64,000 bases of DNA from Leptodactylus fallax (GCA_947044405.1 CAMRHE010000206.1:2418001-2482000); one strand, 5' to 3'; shown: positions 13,501 to 22,991, counted from the stretch's first letter. The notes: generated from the letters alone by a model not told the origin. Program-made: numbers and translations.

Positions 13501-16500
13501 TTGGGTTACCCTCTCATACATATAATGCCCCTGCCTGATAACCCGTCCACAATAAGGAAATCATGGTTGGGATTCTGACAAGTCACAGTCCATAGAAAGT
13601 TCCTGCATTCATGGTCATATCCATTGGCAACTGATCAAGACAACAGACTATCATGACTAAGATGGTTAGAGAAAATCTTTAAGGCTAAAGCCCCACGTAG
13701 AGGGCTGCAGCCTAAAAGCGCTGCGGGAATAACCGGGGCGGCAACGTATTGCGGTTTTTCCTGCAGCGCTTTGCACAGAAAATCTGCAGAGGTTTCCTCT
13801 GTGGACTTTCTGCTTCTATTGTACCTATAGGGAAACCGCCAGCGTTTCCACAGGTATAATTGACATGCAGCAATTTCTGAAACCACAACGGTTTTGGAAA
13901 TCGTATTTTCACAAGGTGTGGATGGGATTCGCTAGAATCCCATCTACTTTGCAGTGACTGTAAGATGCCGCAGTGGGGCCCTGGCCCTGGCTTTAAACTC
14001 AGTAAATTTTTTTAGTAAAATCTTTTCCTTTTAATTGTCTACAAATTAAAATTTGTATAATGTTCATGGGAAAACCCCTTTAATTTATCTTTTTAAGGTA
14101 CTGGCTATGGTATACCACAAAGTCCTATGTCGGTGAACTAGCCAAGAACGTATACAACAAACTGCGTATGTACCAAGTCAACCTTGTTGCTTTGCAGAGG
14201 AAACGGGATCCGGAGCAGGTGCTGCTGCAATGTGTCCCTAAGCACAAGGTACAGGCCTTATGTATTTACTTCAAATCCATTTTCCTCTATTCTTTTGCTT
14301 TCACCAATTTTTTATTTATTTATTTATTTTTTTGTAAAAAGGAACATTGTATGTAAAAGTGGCCTAGACATTAGATAAACAGTCGATTAATGTCCACACC
14401 TGATGATCATGTAATGTACAGTATATGGGAGCCTCACGTTGGGGGAGAGATGAGTCAGCAGTTCACTTTCACTTGAGATAAGTCGGCCCACAAAAAAAAA
14501 AAAAAAAAAAAGCAGCTTTTTTCCTTCTCCCCATTTAGGCTAAGGCCCCTCATTCAAACCTCAGCTGTCATAAACTGCAATGTACAGGCTGCCATAAACT
14601 GCAACCTACAGGCTACTGACAGTTTTACAGGATAATTTCAGGGAATACTTTGGAGCTATGTTTCTGCATTATCAGAATGCCCTGGCTTAACCTGTACCAA
14701 TAATTAATATATTTAGGAAATTATTGTCTATGCAGTTATGTAACATATTAGTTTAGGATTATATTAGTTTATATTATTAGGATATGCCATTACCCCTAAT
14801 GAACGGGCTGTGCTGCATTATACATTGCTGGTAGCCAGGAACACCAAAGCGAAGGGAACATTTCTAAAAGGGACGCTAAAGCACTCCATGGTGATCCCTT
14901 TGCTCTCAGGATCACTGAGATCCCAGAATTTGGACCTCCACAGATTAGGAAGTGACAGCATAGCTGAGAAATCCACCATCACTTTAGACTGTTTTAGACA
15001 ATTTTGATCAATCTTGGGTGATATCCCTGTTAGCGTGCAGTTTCTAGAATAATGTAAATGTTGGCTTACTTTGTACATTGTGCTTCAGACAGATGTTACA
15101 AGATTTACAACTGGATAGAAAAATCCAGCTTTTTCCAGCTAAGTAATAGCATGTGAGATTGCCTGCATGTCTTTTCTGTATGAGATTTGTGTGTGACTAG
15201 TGTTGTACTAAATACATTGGTGTGGATATATAAGTATATAAAGCTAGGCAGGAATAAAATTCTACTGGAAATATACATTGATGGCCTATTGATAATCCAT
15301 CCATATGACCTCCAAGACCCCAAGTGAAAGACAGAACACCAGGGTTATGGAGTTGCAGTGAGTCTTGCAGCAGCCTTCACAGAGTTCACTTACGGCCATT
15401 TGTCAGGTCACTTCTTGGGTAATCTTTTTGGGTAACCTTTGCACACCATGTGGCTTCAGCCATAAACTGATCAACCTAGAAGCAGCTCTACATATATTCT
15501 TCTAGAACAGTGATGTCTAGTGACAGCAGACAGTACTACAGTATTAATCCTTGCATGTTGAACTACATTCATACAGGGTGGGTATAGCATGACATAGCAC
15601 AATATACCGTAGTATACAGTCATGGCCAAAAGTTTTGAGAATGATACAAATATTAATTTTTACAAAGTCTACTGCTTCAGTTTTTCTAATGGCAATTTGC
15701 ATATACTCCAGAATGTTATAAAGAGTGATCAGCTTAACAGCAATTACTTGCAAAGTCAATATTTGCCTAGAAAATGAACTTTATCCCCCAAAACACATTT
15801 CAACATCATTGCAGCCCTGCCTTAAAAGGACCACCTAACATCGTTTCAGTGATTGCTCCATTAACACAGGTGTGGGTGTTAATGAGGACAGGGCTGGAGA
15901 TCAATCTTTCATGATTAAGTAAGAATGACACCACTGGACACTTTAAAAGGAGGCTGGTGCTTGCCATCATTGTTTCTCTTCTGTTAACCATGGTTATCTC
16001 TAAAGAAACACGTGCAGTCATCATTGCACTGCACAAAAATGGCCTAACTGGGAAGAGTATTGCAGCTAGAAAGATTGCACCTCAGTCAACAATCTATCGC
16101 ATCATCAAGAACTTCAAGGAGAGAGGTTCCATTGGTGCCAAAAAGGCTCCAGGGCGCCCAAGAAAGACCAGCAAGCGGCAGGACCGTCTCTTAAAAGTGT
16201 TTCAGCTGCGGGATCGGGCTACCAGCAGTGCAGAGCTTGCTGAGGAATGGCAGCAGGCAGGTGTGAGTGCATCTGCACGCACTGTGAGGCGGAGACTCTT
16301 GGAGCAAGGCCTGGTCTCAAGGAGGGCAGCAAAGAAGCCACTTCTCTCCAGAAAAAACATCAGGGACAGACTGATATTCTGCAAAAGGTACAGGGAGTGG
16401 ACTGCTGAGGACTGGGGTAAAGTCATTTTCTCTGATGAATCCCCTTTTCGATTGTTTGGAACATCTGGAAAACAGCTTATTGGGAGAAGAAGAGGTGAGC

Positions 16501-19500
16501 GCTACCACCAGTCTTGTCTCATGCCAACTGTAAAGCATCCTGAAACCATTCATGTGTGGGGTTGCTTCTCAGCCAAGGGAATCGGCTCTCTCACAGTCTT
16601 GCCTAAAAACACAGCCATGAATAAAGAATGGTACCAGAATGTCCTCCAAGAGCAACTTCTCCCAACCGTCCAAGAGCAGTTTGGCGCTCAACAATGCCTT
16701 TTCCAGCATGATGGAGCACCTTGCCATAAAGCAAAGGTGATAACTAAATGGCTCAGGGAACAAAACATAGAGATTTTGGGTCCATGGCCTGGAAACTCCC
16801 CAGATCTTAATCCCATTGAGAACTTGTGGTCAATCATCAAGAGAAGGGTGGACAAGCAAAAACCAACTAATTCAGACAAAATTAAAGCATTGATTCTGCA
16901 AGAATGGACTGCTATCAGTCAGGATTTGGTCCAGAAGTTGATTGAGAGCATGCCAGGGAGAATTGCAGAGGTCCTGAAGAAGAAGGGTCAACACTGCAAA
17001 TATTGACTTGCTGCATTAACTCATTCTAACTGTCAATATAAGCTTCTGTTACTCATAATATGAATGCAATTCTATTTCTGTATGTGATAAAAACATCTGA
17101 CAAACACACATAAAAACCAGAGGGCAGCAGATCATGTGAAAATATAATATTTGTGTCATTCTCAAAACTTTTGGCCATGACTGTACACAGCATATATAAC
17201 TTATAGTCACCATGTAATATCTCCAGTCTTTTATGTAAGGAAGGGGGTGACGTTTATATACTTCCTGCATTACAGATTTCCTGCTAACACTTCCGTACAC
17301 ACATACTGTAATATAGTAGTCCCCGAGAGAGGCGGCAAAGGTATTGTTACAAAAAAAACCCAAAATATTGGCATGAGTAATATTTATCTAACTGTGCATG
17401 TAAATTCTGAAACAGATGAAGTTTTGTCTTGAACTTTTTGAAAAAAGTTGTAATACTTCAGCCAAAAGAAGTTCATCATCTTCCCTTAGGTGGAGTCAAC
17501 AGTTAAGAGACTGCAGGATAGATACAAGGGCCCGGAGCCGTCTGACCTGGTTGAACTGGTGGAAGGGGAGCAATTCTTTGCAACGTTTGAACAAGGTCTA
17601 AAATTGTATTCAGGTATAATGCAGAGTCTGCTCGATACTTTTATGGTCTAATCTTAGGAGATAAAATTTTGTCTTGGCCATGTGATGGACACAGGGGTGT
17701 ATGGCTTGTTACAGGACACAGCTCTGAGAAAGCTGGGTGCTTGCGTGGCGCATCACATACTCTATGCAGGATTTTTAAGTAAAGTGTTAAGTGGCTATGC
17801 TAACTAATTGAAAAACCTCACCTGCAGGATGTGGATGAGGCTTTATCTCCTGATACGCGAGAACCCGTCCTGCCTGCTCTGCCCTACACCTGTGTGTCTG
17901 TCACATGGCCATTACTTATAGTAGTTACCTTGACATCCTTGCTCACCAGACAGGTATAGAGAGCAGTGGATCAGATTCTCAGTCATGGTTCTGTTTTTTG
18001 TCGCACTCAGAGCGTCCTGACTGTGTGGATGGCAGAATATGTTTTGTGTTCTACTCACGTATGAAAAACATGAAGGAGGTCTATGTTACATCGTCTGCGG
18101 ATAGGATAGAGAAGGATGTTAAGGGACAGGTGAGAACCTCTTATTACTTCCAGTCCATAGTCTTGCAGTCACGCTGCAGCAGCCACATGTGTCTGAAAAA
18201 ACACCCCCGTGTTCTGGCTGCATGATAACACTGGGGTTTTACCTGAAAAACCTTTGTGGTAAAAACTGCGGCAACCATGTCACTAAATAGCACTCTACTT
18301 ATAAATCCCGCCCACAGTATGTTAGTGTGGTATCGTCACATGTGGTAGCTGCAGCATGAAGACCAGGCCTAAATAATCTTGAAACAAATATGCCTTGACT
18401 GTGGTTAAGCCTGTATTCAGACAAGTGATGTTCAAGGCTGTTTTTGTATAGGTCATCACACAGCAGCATTAAAATCAATTCATGTGAATGGGGTTATTCA
18501 CATGACTGATTGTATGATGGTCCGTTTTTTTGACATGTCCGATTTTTGCCCATTTTCATGGATCCCTTAATAGACTCAAATCCATGAGAGATCTATGAAA
18601 ATGTCCCACGACTGTGAAAAAAGTCCCTTTTTTCGCAGCTGTTCATCTGAATAGAGGTTAATGCTCATCTAACACTATGTACCTGCCGGGGAATATAAGA
18701 AACGTTGTGATATACCTTATTAAAGAAATGTATGTTTCCCTTTCCACTTTTCAGACTGAGAAATGTACAGAGAGGGGTAGGGAAGGAAAAGGTTTCTAGA
18801 AAAGACACACAAATAACTGCAGCTGCTAAGTTCTGCTACACTGTGAGTGAGGGAGCTCTTTTAACACTGCTATATTTCAAGATAAGATCCTACCACTGCA
18901 TAGAATGAAGCAATAAATCAGTCAACAGCCTCCCCCTCCCCTCTCCATAGACTTCTGTGTGTGAGGTGAATACGAAGGTAAATTCTAAATAATTAGTCTG
19001 AGTCAACATAAGCCTAATAAGTAGAGAAGGAAACATATTTCTCTAATAAAGATATATTAGAAAGTTTCCTATATCCACCTGTACTATTCAGTTATGAAAT
19101 GTTGTATTTTTGATTTTTTTTTTCCCCAAAATGTTTTATTTTCACTTTTCAAGTAAACAAAGTAACAACAATAAACACAGCATGAAATAATATAAAAAAG
19201 AGCAGGGCAAACAGCACACAATGTACAAGGTATGTGAAAAGTGTTCACCAGGGCAGGAGTAGACTAGTTCTAGCCACTGCAGCGTATTACAACAACTACA
19301 CACTTGGAGGTAAGTTCCTCAGCTATACATACTGATTTTTTGATGGTGATACCTACATATAAACCAGCTATCTCTACCAACCTCCCCATAAACATGCACA
19401 TGAGTCTCCATTGCATTTTCTTTTCTTAAAGAGGACCTTTCACCATCTCCACCAACTCTACTTCTTAGCATCTGGTGAAACAGTTGGAATATATTTTCTA

Positions 19501-21369
19501 GCTCCCACCATTCCTGAGCAATCAATTCTGTTGGTTTTGGTGCCTGATATGCTATTTAGGATCTGTACAGTCAGGAGGGTGGTGTCAGGCAGGAGCAGAT
19601 AAGGGGTGTGATTCAGAGCTCCTATCAGAGGCAGGCAGTGTCAGAGTTCAGAGTCACACACCTTTCGTGCTCCTGCCTGACACCGCCAACCTGACTGTGG
19701 AGAACCTAAATAGCATATCAGACACCAAAACTAACAGCACTAATTGTTTGGGGACAGTGGGGTCTAGAGAATAAATTTCAACTGTGCCGGAAGTAGTGGA
19801 GTAGCAGCTATTAACAGATACAAAGAGCTGAATGAATCTTTAGTGCCGTTGATGAATAATGATATATTTTTGTTTTATAGGTTTCTTTTTACCGTGGATC
19901 GGTCCCAGAAGGTCTTCCTGATGAAGTCACTAAACACCGGAAAGGCTCCCGTTCTGACTGGATGGCAACACTGCCTATCAAACTGCCTGTAAGAGAAATG
20001 TCTTTATTGGATCTTTGATGAGCCTTGTTGGCTCCCTATTTGGCAGAAGTGGCTCCTAGATTCTACACTATTATGTCAACTTGATCTGGCCATATACAAT
20101 AGATAAAAGCTTTTCATACCTAAAGATTTTGGCAAAAATCAGAAGACTTTCTAATGTGTATGGGGGGAGAGAAGTATTGGACATGTTAGGGCTAATCTAG
20201 TGGGAGATAAACTACTGTTAGAGGGGTCTACTGGGGAGTTATTTAACTCTTTAATTGAAGCAAATATGCATGGAAGGAATAGAGGAAGAATCAATTGTTA
20301 GCCCTACAACTTTATAAATGCAACATTTTTTCTTATCTTCCTTGCCAGAAAACAAAAGGTCCAAATGGAGAACATGACCGTCAAAGGAATGATCATTCAC
20401 TTCCCCCCTTGAATATAGGCAATCCTGAGATGGGTTATCTCACAGAAACCAACCTACTCAGCATCGCCAGTCAGATTGGATCAGATTGGATGACCATTGG
20501 TATTAACCTGGGATTGTCGTATCAGGAGCTGGAACGCATTAATTTTAAGAACAGGTGAGAGATATTGTCACTGTCACTGTCATTTCTTTAGTAAAAATAT
20601 TGTCCCAGAATTACTATTGCGGCTATGACTAGTCACTGGTGTGAATGTGGTGCATCCAGGTCGGGCTAAAATTTTTCAACTGACTATACGTGTGGGTGTG
20701 TACACTCAGAAAAGGGGTCATGGCCTGAATGCACCACAATATTCCAAAAATGCACCAAAATTGTGTATACAGTATTTCTGATGCAAAGTAAGCCAACTAA
20801 ACGGTGGTATAAACCTAGACTAAGCCATCTAAAGATACCTAAAGATATATTTAGCATCCAGTATCAGTCACTGTGACAATTCTGGCATATTTTCAGATTG
20901 CCTGTCTAAGTTTACACTGTCTAACTATTAGTCAATGCAGGCCACTGTTTTTAAAGTGTTAGGACACACCCCATTGACAAGAGGAAGGGTAACACCCAGT
21001 TATCAAATTTTTCATGCATTGCCAGGTAGAATAACAGAAGGAATTCTTACACACTTTAACATGACACGTTTATCAATATCTGATGAAGATGGTGGTTTGA
21101 CAATTCTTATTTTGTATCTTCCTAGCAAAGACTTGCATCAGCTAATCTTGGATATGATATTTTTATGGGCCCGGAGTAACTCTGAGCAGCCGGACTGTGT
21201 ACAGAAGTTAGTGCAGGCCATGCGGAATAGCAAAAGAAATGACATAGCTGATGAAATAGAAGATGTGATCACATTAGGAAAGAAAAAATACACACAGTCT
21301 ATTCGAAGGGTTGGTCTGGACCAAGGTAACAGCAGTGAAGACTCTGCAATTGCAATGAGTCAGTCGTGA
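846..21369 (+). CDS. PIDD1: PIDD1, p53-induced death domain protein 1 (15 coding exons)
   Basis: Exons: 846-1104, 3837-4250, 5178-5384, 7491-7545, 10400-10601, 11793-11927, 12034-12210, 12323-12470, 12549-12684, 14098-14248, 17490-17613, 18011-18129, 19881-19988, 20349-20554, 21126-21369. All introns are GT-AG and phases match, giving 2685 nt (894 residues plus stop; the human protein is 910). Order: N-terminal region, seven LRRs (about residues 115-267), ZU5-1 (from about 313), first HFS site (S435), ZU5-2 (about 450-570), second HFS site (S577), UPA region, death domain (about 778-870). Known role: stress-induced scaffold that cuts itself at two HFS serines, then binds RAIDD to activate caspase-2, or RIPK1/NEMO for NF-kB. 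The two HFS sites are 142 residues apart, as in human. No break or missing key residue was seen, so the gene looks functional. Exon joins come from reading splice sites and similarity, without transcript data. Confidence 0.95.
1488..1531. repeat. (ACT)n/(AAT)n microsatellite
   Basis: About ten ACT triplets run directly into about five AAT triplets. Confidence 0.95.
2075..2356. mobile_element. MITE-like repeat with GGGGG..TTTAT ends
   Basis: The left end GGGGGCTCATTTATTGAC is mirrored by CTTCATAAATCTCCCCC at the right. A similar arrangement occurs at about 44492-44783, ending in AATAAATCTCTCC. It is a non-coding, old DNA transposon relic. Confidence 0.5.
3425..3683. mobile_element. MITE with ~60-bp terminal inverted repeats
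   Basis: The arms 3425-3488 and 3621-3683 are imperfect inverted copies sharing the inner block AAAAGAATCATTACTT. The centre contains a small palindrome around CAGCCAATGATTGGCTG. No coding capacity. Confidence 0.65.
3837..4250 (+). CDS. PIDD1: PIDD1 coding exon 2 (LRRs 1-5)
   Basis: Residues 87-225. Five leucine-rich repeats of the LxxLDLSxNxLxxLP type follow one another (for example LCHLDLSFN, LTSLHLGYN, LEKMDLSEN). The acceptor is TTCTCAG; the donor is ATGT|GTAAGT. Confidence 0.95.
4251..5177 (+). other. PIDD1 intron 2
   Basis: No gene, RNA or clear transposon recognised. It ends in a T-rich tract before ATACAG. Confidence 0.7.
5178..5384 (+). CDS. PIDD1: PIDD1 coding exon 3 (LRRs 6-7 and cap)
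   Basis: Residues 225-294. It carries the last two LRRs (LQQLYLHNN, LSRLDLQNN) and the conserved end of the LRR domain, VYLQGNPIGE. The phase-1 donor is GAAG|GTAAAA. Confidence 0.95.
5643..5900. mobile_element. Foldback MITE
   Basis: Starts AAAGAGGACCTTTCATG, a terminus shared in form with the repeat at 19429. An internal hairpin pairs GAGATATCGGTGC with GCACCGATATCTC (about 5840-5878). The right boundary is approximate. Confidence 0.5.
6645..7030. mobile_element. Foldback repeat, GATCAGCTG family
   Basis: The left arm (TCAATATTAGATTTGCAAGG, GATCAGCTGTTC) is inverted at the right (GAACAGCTGATCGGTGGGG, AAATCTAGTATTTATGAG), and inner arms pair across about 6775-6890. Related copies lie near 12740-12985, 42380-42615, 56375-56818, 59440-59735 and in the 62-kb duplication. 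Confidence 0.6.
7491..7545 (+). CDS. PIDD1: PIDD1 coding exon 4 (55-nt linker exon)
   Basis: Encodes the acidic linker between the LRR and ZU5 domains (DESESLDIKELYVKPEDK). Similarity to other PIDD1 proteins is weak here. The call rests on clean splice sites (CTACAG and AGAG|GTAAGT) and on its phase (1 in, 2 out), which joins exons 3 and 5 without a break. Confidence 0.8.
7931..8197. mobile_element. MITE with TAAAGGGAGT termini
   Basis: The left end TAAAGGGAGTGTCACCAG is inverted at the right as CTGGTGATAAACTCCCTTTA. Inner arms around ATGCAAATGAGCTCTTTGG and CAAAGAACTCATTTGCAT also pair. Confidence 0.65.
8470..9226. mobile_element. Old non-autonomous DNA element
   Basis: A/T-run-rich non-coding sequence with typical frog repeat blocks (GGAAAAATAAAGAGGTTGTG, CGTCCCGCAAACATTAAG) ending GAAGGGGTTAAA. 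The block at about 43960-44450 looks like the opposite end of the same kind of element. Family name not assigned. Confidence 0.45.
9227..9729. mobile_element. Interspersed repeat, copy 1 (inverted relative to 41312)
   Basis: Bounded by AAAGGGGTTGTCC and AACCCCTTTAA. Read in reverse it shares long blocks with 41312-42045 (CAGGAGCTCCCAGAGAAACC, GCATCATGGTAGTTGT, GAGGGTGTTTAG). A perfect palindrome, GGGCGGTCATGTGACCGCCC, sits at 9335-9354. Confidence 0.65.
10400..10601 (+). CDS. PIDD1: PIDD1 coding exon 5 (ZU5-1)
   Basis: Residues 312-379. Carries the first ZU5 module, with FPPGAV and the strongly conserved STLELQPHGIQFHQ. The acceptor is TTCCTCAG; the phase-0 donor is CAG|GTAAGG. Confidence 0.95.
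10602..11792 (+). other. PIDD1 intron 5
   Basis: No gene recognised. The part at about 11040-11400 shares words with 18745-19100 (AGGTGAATATAGGAAACTTT, CCCCTCCC stretches) and is probably an old interspersed repeat. Confidence 0.6.
11793..11927 (+). CDS. PIDD1: PIDD1 coding exon 6
   Basis: Residues 380-424, the second half of ZU5-1 leading to the first cleavage site (DVEINIPFASL, EVAIRTFSD, ETWMDL). Both junctions are phase 0. Confidence 0.9.
12034..12210 (+). CDS. PIDD1: PIDD1 coding exon 7 (first HFS autocleavage site, ZU5-2 start)
   Basis: Residues 425-483. Contains HFSWYLVVSR, the counterpart of the human HFS446 self-cleavage site (serine at residue 435). It is followed by the ZU5-2 core RVEFPPGATAETRTVRMQ. 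Confidence 0.96.
12323..12470 (+). CDS. PIDD1: PIDD1 coding exon 8 (ZU5-2)
   Basis: Residues 484-533. Conserved blocks SPLLCLSQS and IQLPLPPGVTG. Separated from exon 7 by a 112-bp intron and from exon 9 by a 78-bp intron. Confidence 0.95.
12549..12684 (+). CDS. PIDD1: PIDD1 coding exon 9 (second HFS autocleavage site)
   Basis: Residues 533-577 plus two bases of a tryptophan codon. It ends with FQVDHFS, the equivalent of human HFS588 (serine 577 here). The conserved tryptophan after it is split by the intron (TG|G). Confidence 0.95.
12987..13420. mobile_element. MITE with AAGGCCTCATTCA termini
   Basis: The left end AAGGCCTCATTCATACTGTG faces the right end GTGTGCATGAGGCCTT. Others with this terminus are at 38690-38991 and 55504-56230. 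Confidence 0.6.
13681..13994 (+). mobile_element. B-type MITE copy 1 (GCCCCACGTAG family)
   Basis: Starts AAGGCTAAAGCCCCACGTAG and carries the internal block CTATAGGGAAACCGCCAGCG. The same family recurs at 24934-25323, 51561-51909, 56829-56992, 59193-59413 and 62831-63103. Confidence 0.7.
14098..14248 (+). CDS. PIDD1: PIDD1 coding exon 10 (UPA region)
   Basis: Residues 578-628. WYWLWYTTK follows directly after the second HFS site; then VNLVALQRKRDPEQVLLQC, nearly invariant in PIDD1. Phase-0 donor. Confidence 0.95.
15617..17183 (+). mobile_element. Complete Tc1-like transposon, copy 1
   Basis: 1567 bp, bounded by CAGTCATGGCCAAAAGTTTT and its inverse and flanked on both sides by the TA target duplication (15615-15616, 17184-17185). 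The inverted repeats match for only about 40 bp. The inside carries one uninterrupted transposase gene. Copy 2, inverted, is at 49226-50788; the two are nearly identical, so transposition was recent. Confidence 0.96.
15990..17006 (+). CDS. Tc1/mariner transposase, intact, DD35E spacing
   Basis: 338 residues from the ATG at 15990 (context ACCATGG). An in-frame GTG further upstream would only add 11 residues and is unlikely to be used. N-terminal helix-turn-helix DNA-binding half, AT-hook-like GRPRK at 55-59, then the DDE domain: D149 (FSDESPF), D241 (QHDGAPCH), E277 (NPIENLW). There are 35 residues between the second D and the E, one more than the usual DD34E of Tc1 elements. It should cut and paste the element into TA sites. 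No stop or frameshift, so it may still be active (inference). DD35E spacing is reported for the Traveler group of vertebrate Tc1/mariner elements; membership has not been tested here. Confidence 0.95.
   Translation: MVISKETRAVIIALHKNGLTGKSIAARKIAPQSTIYRIIKNFKERGSIGAKKAPGRPRKTSKRQDRLLKVFQLRDRATSSAELAEEWQQAGVSASARTVRRRLLEQGLVSRRAAKKPLLSRKNIRDRLIFCKRYREWTAEDWGKVIFSDESPFRLFGTSGKQLIGRRRGERYHQSCLMPTVKHPETIHVWGCFSAKGIGSLTVLPKNTAMNKEWYQNVLQEQLLPTVQEQFGAQQCLFQHDGAPCHKAKVITKWLREQNIEILGPWPGNSPDLNPIENLWSIIKRRVDKQKPTNSDKIKALILQEWTAISQDLVQKLIESMPGRIAEVLKKKGQHCKY
17490..17613 (+). CDS. PIDD1: PIDD1 coding exon 11 (UPA region)
   Basis: Residues 629-669. RLQDRYKGPEPSDLVELVEG and EQFFATFEQGL match the mammalian protein. 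Acceptor TCCCTTAG; phase-1 donor TCAG|GTATAA. Confidence 0.93.
17614..18010 (+). other. PIDD1 intron 11
   Basis: 397 bp. Part (about 17670-17730) resembles the GTGATGGACACAGG block of the repeat at 30137-30291. No gene. Confidence 0.6.
18011..18129 (+). CDS. PIDD1: PIDD1 coding exon 12
   Basis: Residues 670-709: RPDCVDGRICFVFYS, then MKNMKEVYVT, diagnostic for PIDD1. Phase-0 donor CAG|GTGAGA. Confidence 0.95.
18130..19880 (+). other. PIDD1 intron 12
   Basis: Holds an old interspersed repeat (about 18745-19100) and a foldback element (19429-19805). No gene recognised. Confidence 0.65.
19429..19805. mobile_element. Foldback MITE
   Basis: The two halves are inverted copies: CTGTTGGTTTTGGTGCCTGA and CAGGCAGGAGCA on the left pair with TCAGACACCAAAACTAACAG and TGCTCCTGCCTG on the right. 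The left end AAAGAGGACCTTTCACC resembles that of 5643. Confidence 0.65.
19881..19988 (+). CDS. PIDD1: PIDD1 coding exon 13
   Basis: Residues 710-745: VSFYRGSVPEGLPDEV, then WMATLPIKLP, conserved just before the linker to the death domain. Both junctions are phase 0. Confidence 0.94.
20349..20554 (+). CDS. PIDD1: PIDD1 coding exon 14 (start of death domain)
   Basis: Residues 746-814. A linker is followed by the first death-domain helices: TNLLSIASQIGSDWMTIGI, LGLSYQELERI. The phase-2 donor is ACAG|GTGAGA. Confidence 0.94.
20555..21125 (+). other. PIDD1 intron 14
   Basis: 571 bp, AT-rich, no feature recognised. Confidence 0.7.
21126..21369 (+). CDS. PIDD1: PIDD1 coding exon 15 (end of death domain, stop)
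   Basis: Residues 814-894: MIFLWARSNSEQPDCVQKLV, then KKKYTQSIRRVGL, covering death-domain helices 4-6 that contact RAIDD in the PIDDosome core. TGA at 21367-21369. Confidence 0.95.
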
Positions 21370-21939
21370 AGACAGAATGGACACAAGCTGGAGGCTGGAG
21401 CACACCCTTGGAGGGTATTTTTATTTATAGCACTTATCCCTTGAAGAATAAGGGTCTAATTACTGGGGGTTCACCAGCTGGGACCCCAAGTAATCACAAG
21501 AATAGGGGTCCCCAAGTAAACCATGTGAATGGAGTAGTGATGAGCATGCTCAGCCACTGCTACAATGACATCTAGAGAACTTTTGGAACTGCTAGACATT
21601 TCCATCAGTCCCATAGAAATGAATCACCATTATATTCACATGGGGCACTCAGCAACCCCTATTTTCATGATCGATGGACACTTATCCCTATCCCCATGGA
21701 ATAACCACGTTAAACCTCAAAAACCAGATAGTGATGGTTTTGTCTTTCATAGTAATAATGTGAGTACCAGGAATCTCATATTGAGGTTTTGTACCATGTG
21801 CACAATTTTTTGTGTCATATTCAATTAACTGGAATTTGCTTTGAGAGGTTTTTCTTTATCATCTAATTTGTTTGGTTTTAGTGTGAACCTGTCAGGTCAT
21901 TTCTACTGCAGAGAGAGCAGGATATGATACAGGGGAAGC
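21370..21939 (+). other. PIDD1 3' flank, presumably 3' UTR
   Basis: No AATAAA or ATTAAA was found before the satellite begins. The first convincing polyA signals downstream are at 25742 and 25783. Confidence 0.5.
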
Positions 21940-22990
21940 GCTGAGCTATGTGATATATAGGATTATATGATAGAGAGAGAGAGGCTGAGCTCTGTGATAT
22001 ATAGGGTTATATGATAGAGGAGAGAAGCTGAGCTCTGTGATATATAGGGTTATATGATAGAGGAGAGAAGCTGAGCTCTGTGATATATAGGGTTATATAT
22101 GATAGAGAGAAGCTGAGCTCTGTGATATATAGGGTTATATGACAGAGGAGAGAAGCTGAGCTCTGTGATATATAGGGTTATATATGATAGAGAGAAGCTG
22201 AGATCTGTGATATATAGGGTTATATGACAGAGGAGAGAAGCTGAGCTCTGTGATATATAGGGTTATATGATAGAGAGAGAGAGGCTGAGCTCTGTGATAT
22301 ATAGGGTTATATGATAGAGGAGAGAAGCTGAGCTCTGTGATATATAGGGTTATATGATAGAGGAGAGAAGCTGAGCTCTGTGATATATAGGGTTATATGA
22401 TAGAGGAGAGAAGCTGAGCTCTGTGATATATAGGATTATATGATAGAGGGAGGGAAGCTGAGCTCTGTGATATATAGGGTTATATATGATAGAGAGAAGC
22501 TGAGCTCTGTGATATATAGGGTTATATGACAGAGGAGAGAAGCTGAGCTCTGTGATATATAGGGTTATATATGATAGAGAGAAGCTGAGATCTGTGATAT
22601 ATAGGGTTATATATTAGAGGGGAGAAGCTGAGCTCTGTGATATATAGGGTTATATGACAGAGGAGAGAAGCTGAGCTCTGTGATATATAGGGTTATATGA
22701 TAGAGAGAGAGAGGCTGAGCTCTGTGATATATAGGGTTATATGATAGAGGAGAGAAGCTGAGCTCTGTGATATATAGGGTTATATGATAGAGGAGAGAAG
22801 CTGAGCTCTGTGATATATAGGTTATATGATAGAGGAGAGAAGCTGAGCTCTGTGATATATAGGGTTATATGATAGAGGGAGAGAAGCTGAGCTCTGTGAT
22901 ATATAGGGTTATATGATAGAGGGAGAGAAGCTGAGCTTTATGATCTACAAGTTTATAATATAGCTGGAGAGAAGCTGAGCTCTGCGATAT
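21940..22990. repeat. 43-bp tandem satellite, ~24 units, with higher-order repeats
   Basis: The monomer contains GAAGCTGAGCTCTGTGATAT followed by ATAGGGTTATATGATAGAGG. Variants (GACAG, AGATCTG, long GAGAGAGAG) recur in the same order about 387 bp apart (22101 and 22488; 22201 and 22588), that is nine monomers. This points to amplification of multi-monomer blocks by unequal exchange. Confidence 0.97.
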
Positions 22991-22991
22991 A

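Larger units (their letters stand above)
12685..14097 (+). other. PIDD1 intron 9
   Basis: Three repeats fill it: a GATCAGCTG-family fragment (about 12740-12985), an AAGGCCTCATTCA element (12987-13420) and a B-type MITE (13681-13994). No gene seen. Confidence 0.7.
14249..17489 (+). other. PIDD1 intron 10
   Basis: Hosts a complete Tc1-like transposon (15617-17183) in sense orientation. The rest (14249-15616 and 17184-17489) is AT-rich with no recognised gene. Confidence 0.75.

Noticed and set aside
15957..15989. Eleven extra residues at the transposase N-terminus
   Set aside because: They would need a GTG start; the ATG at 15990 has a good context and fits the family length.
21940..22990. Regular direct repeats resembling a CRISPR array
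   Set aside because: Head-to-tail 43-bp monomers with no spacers.
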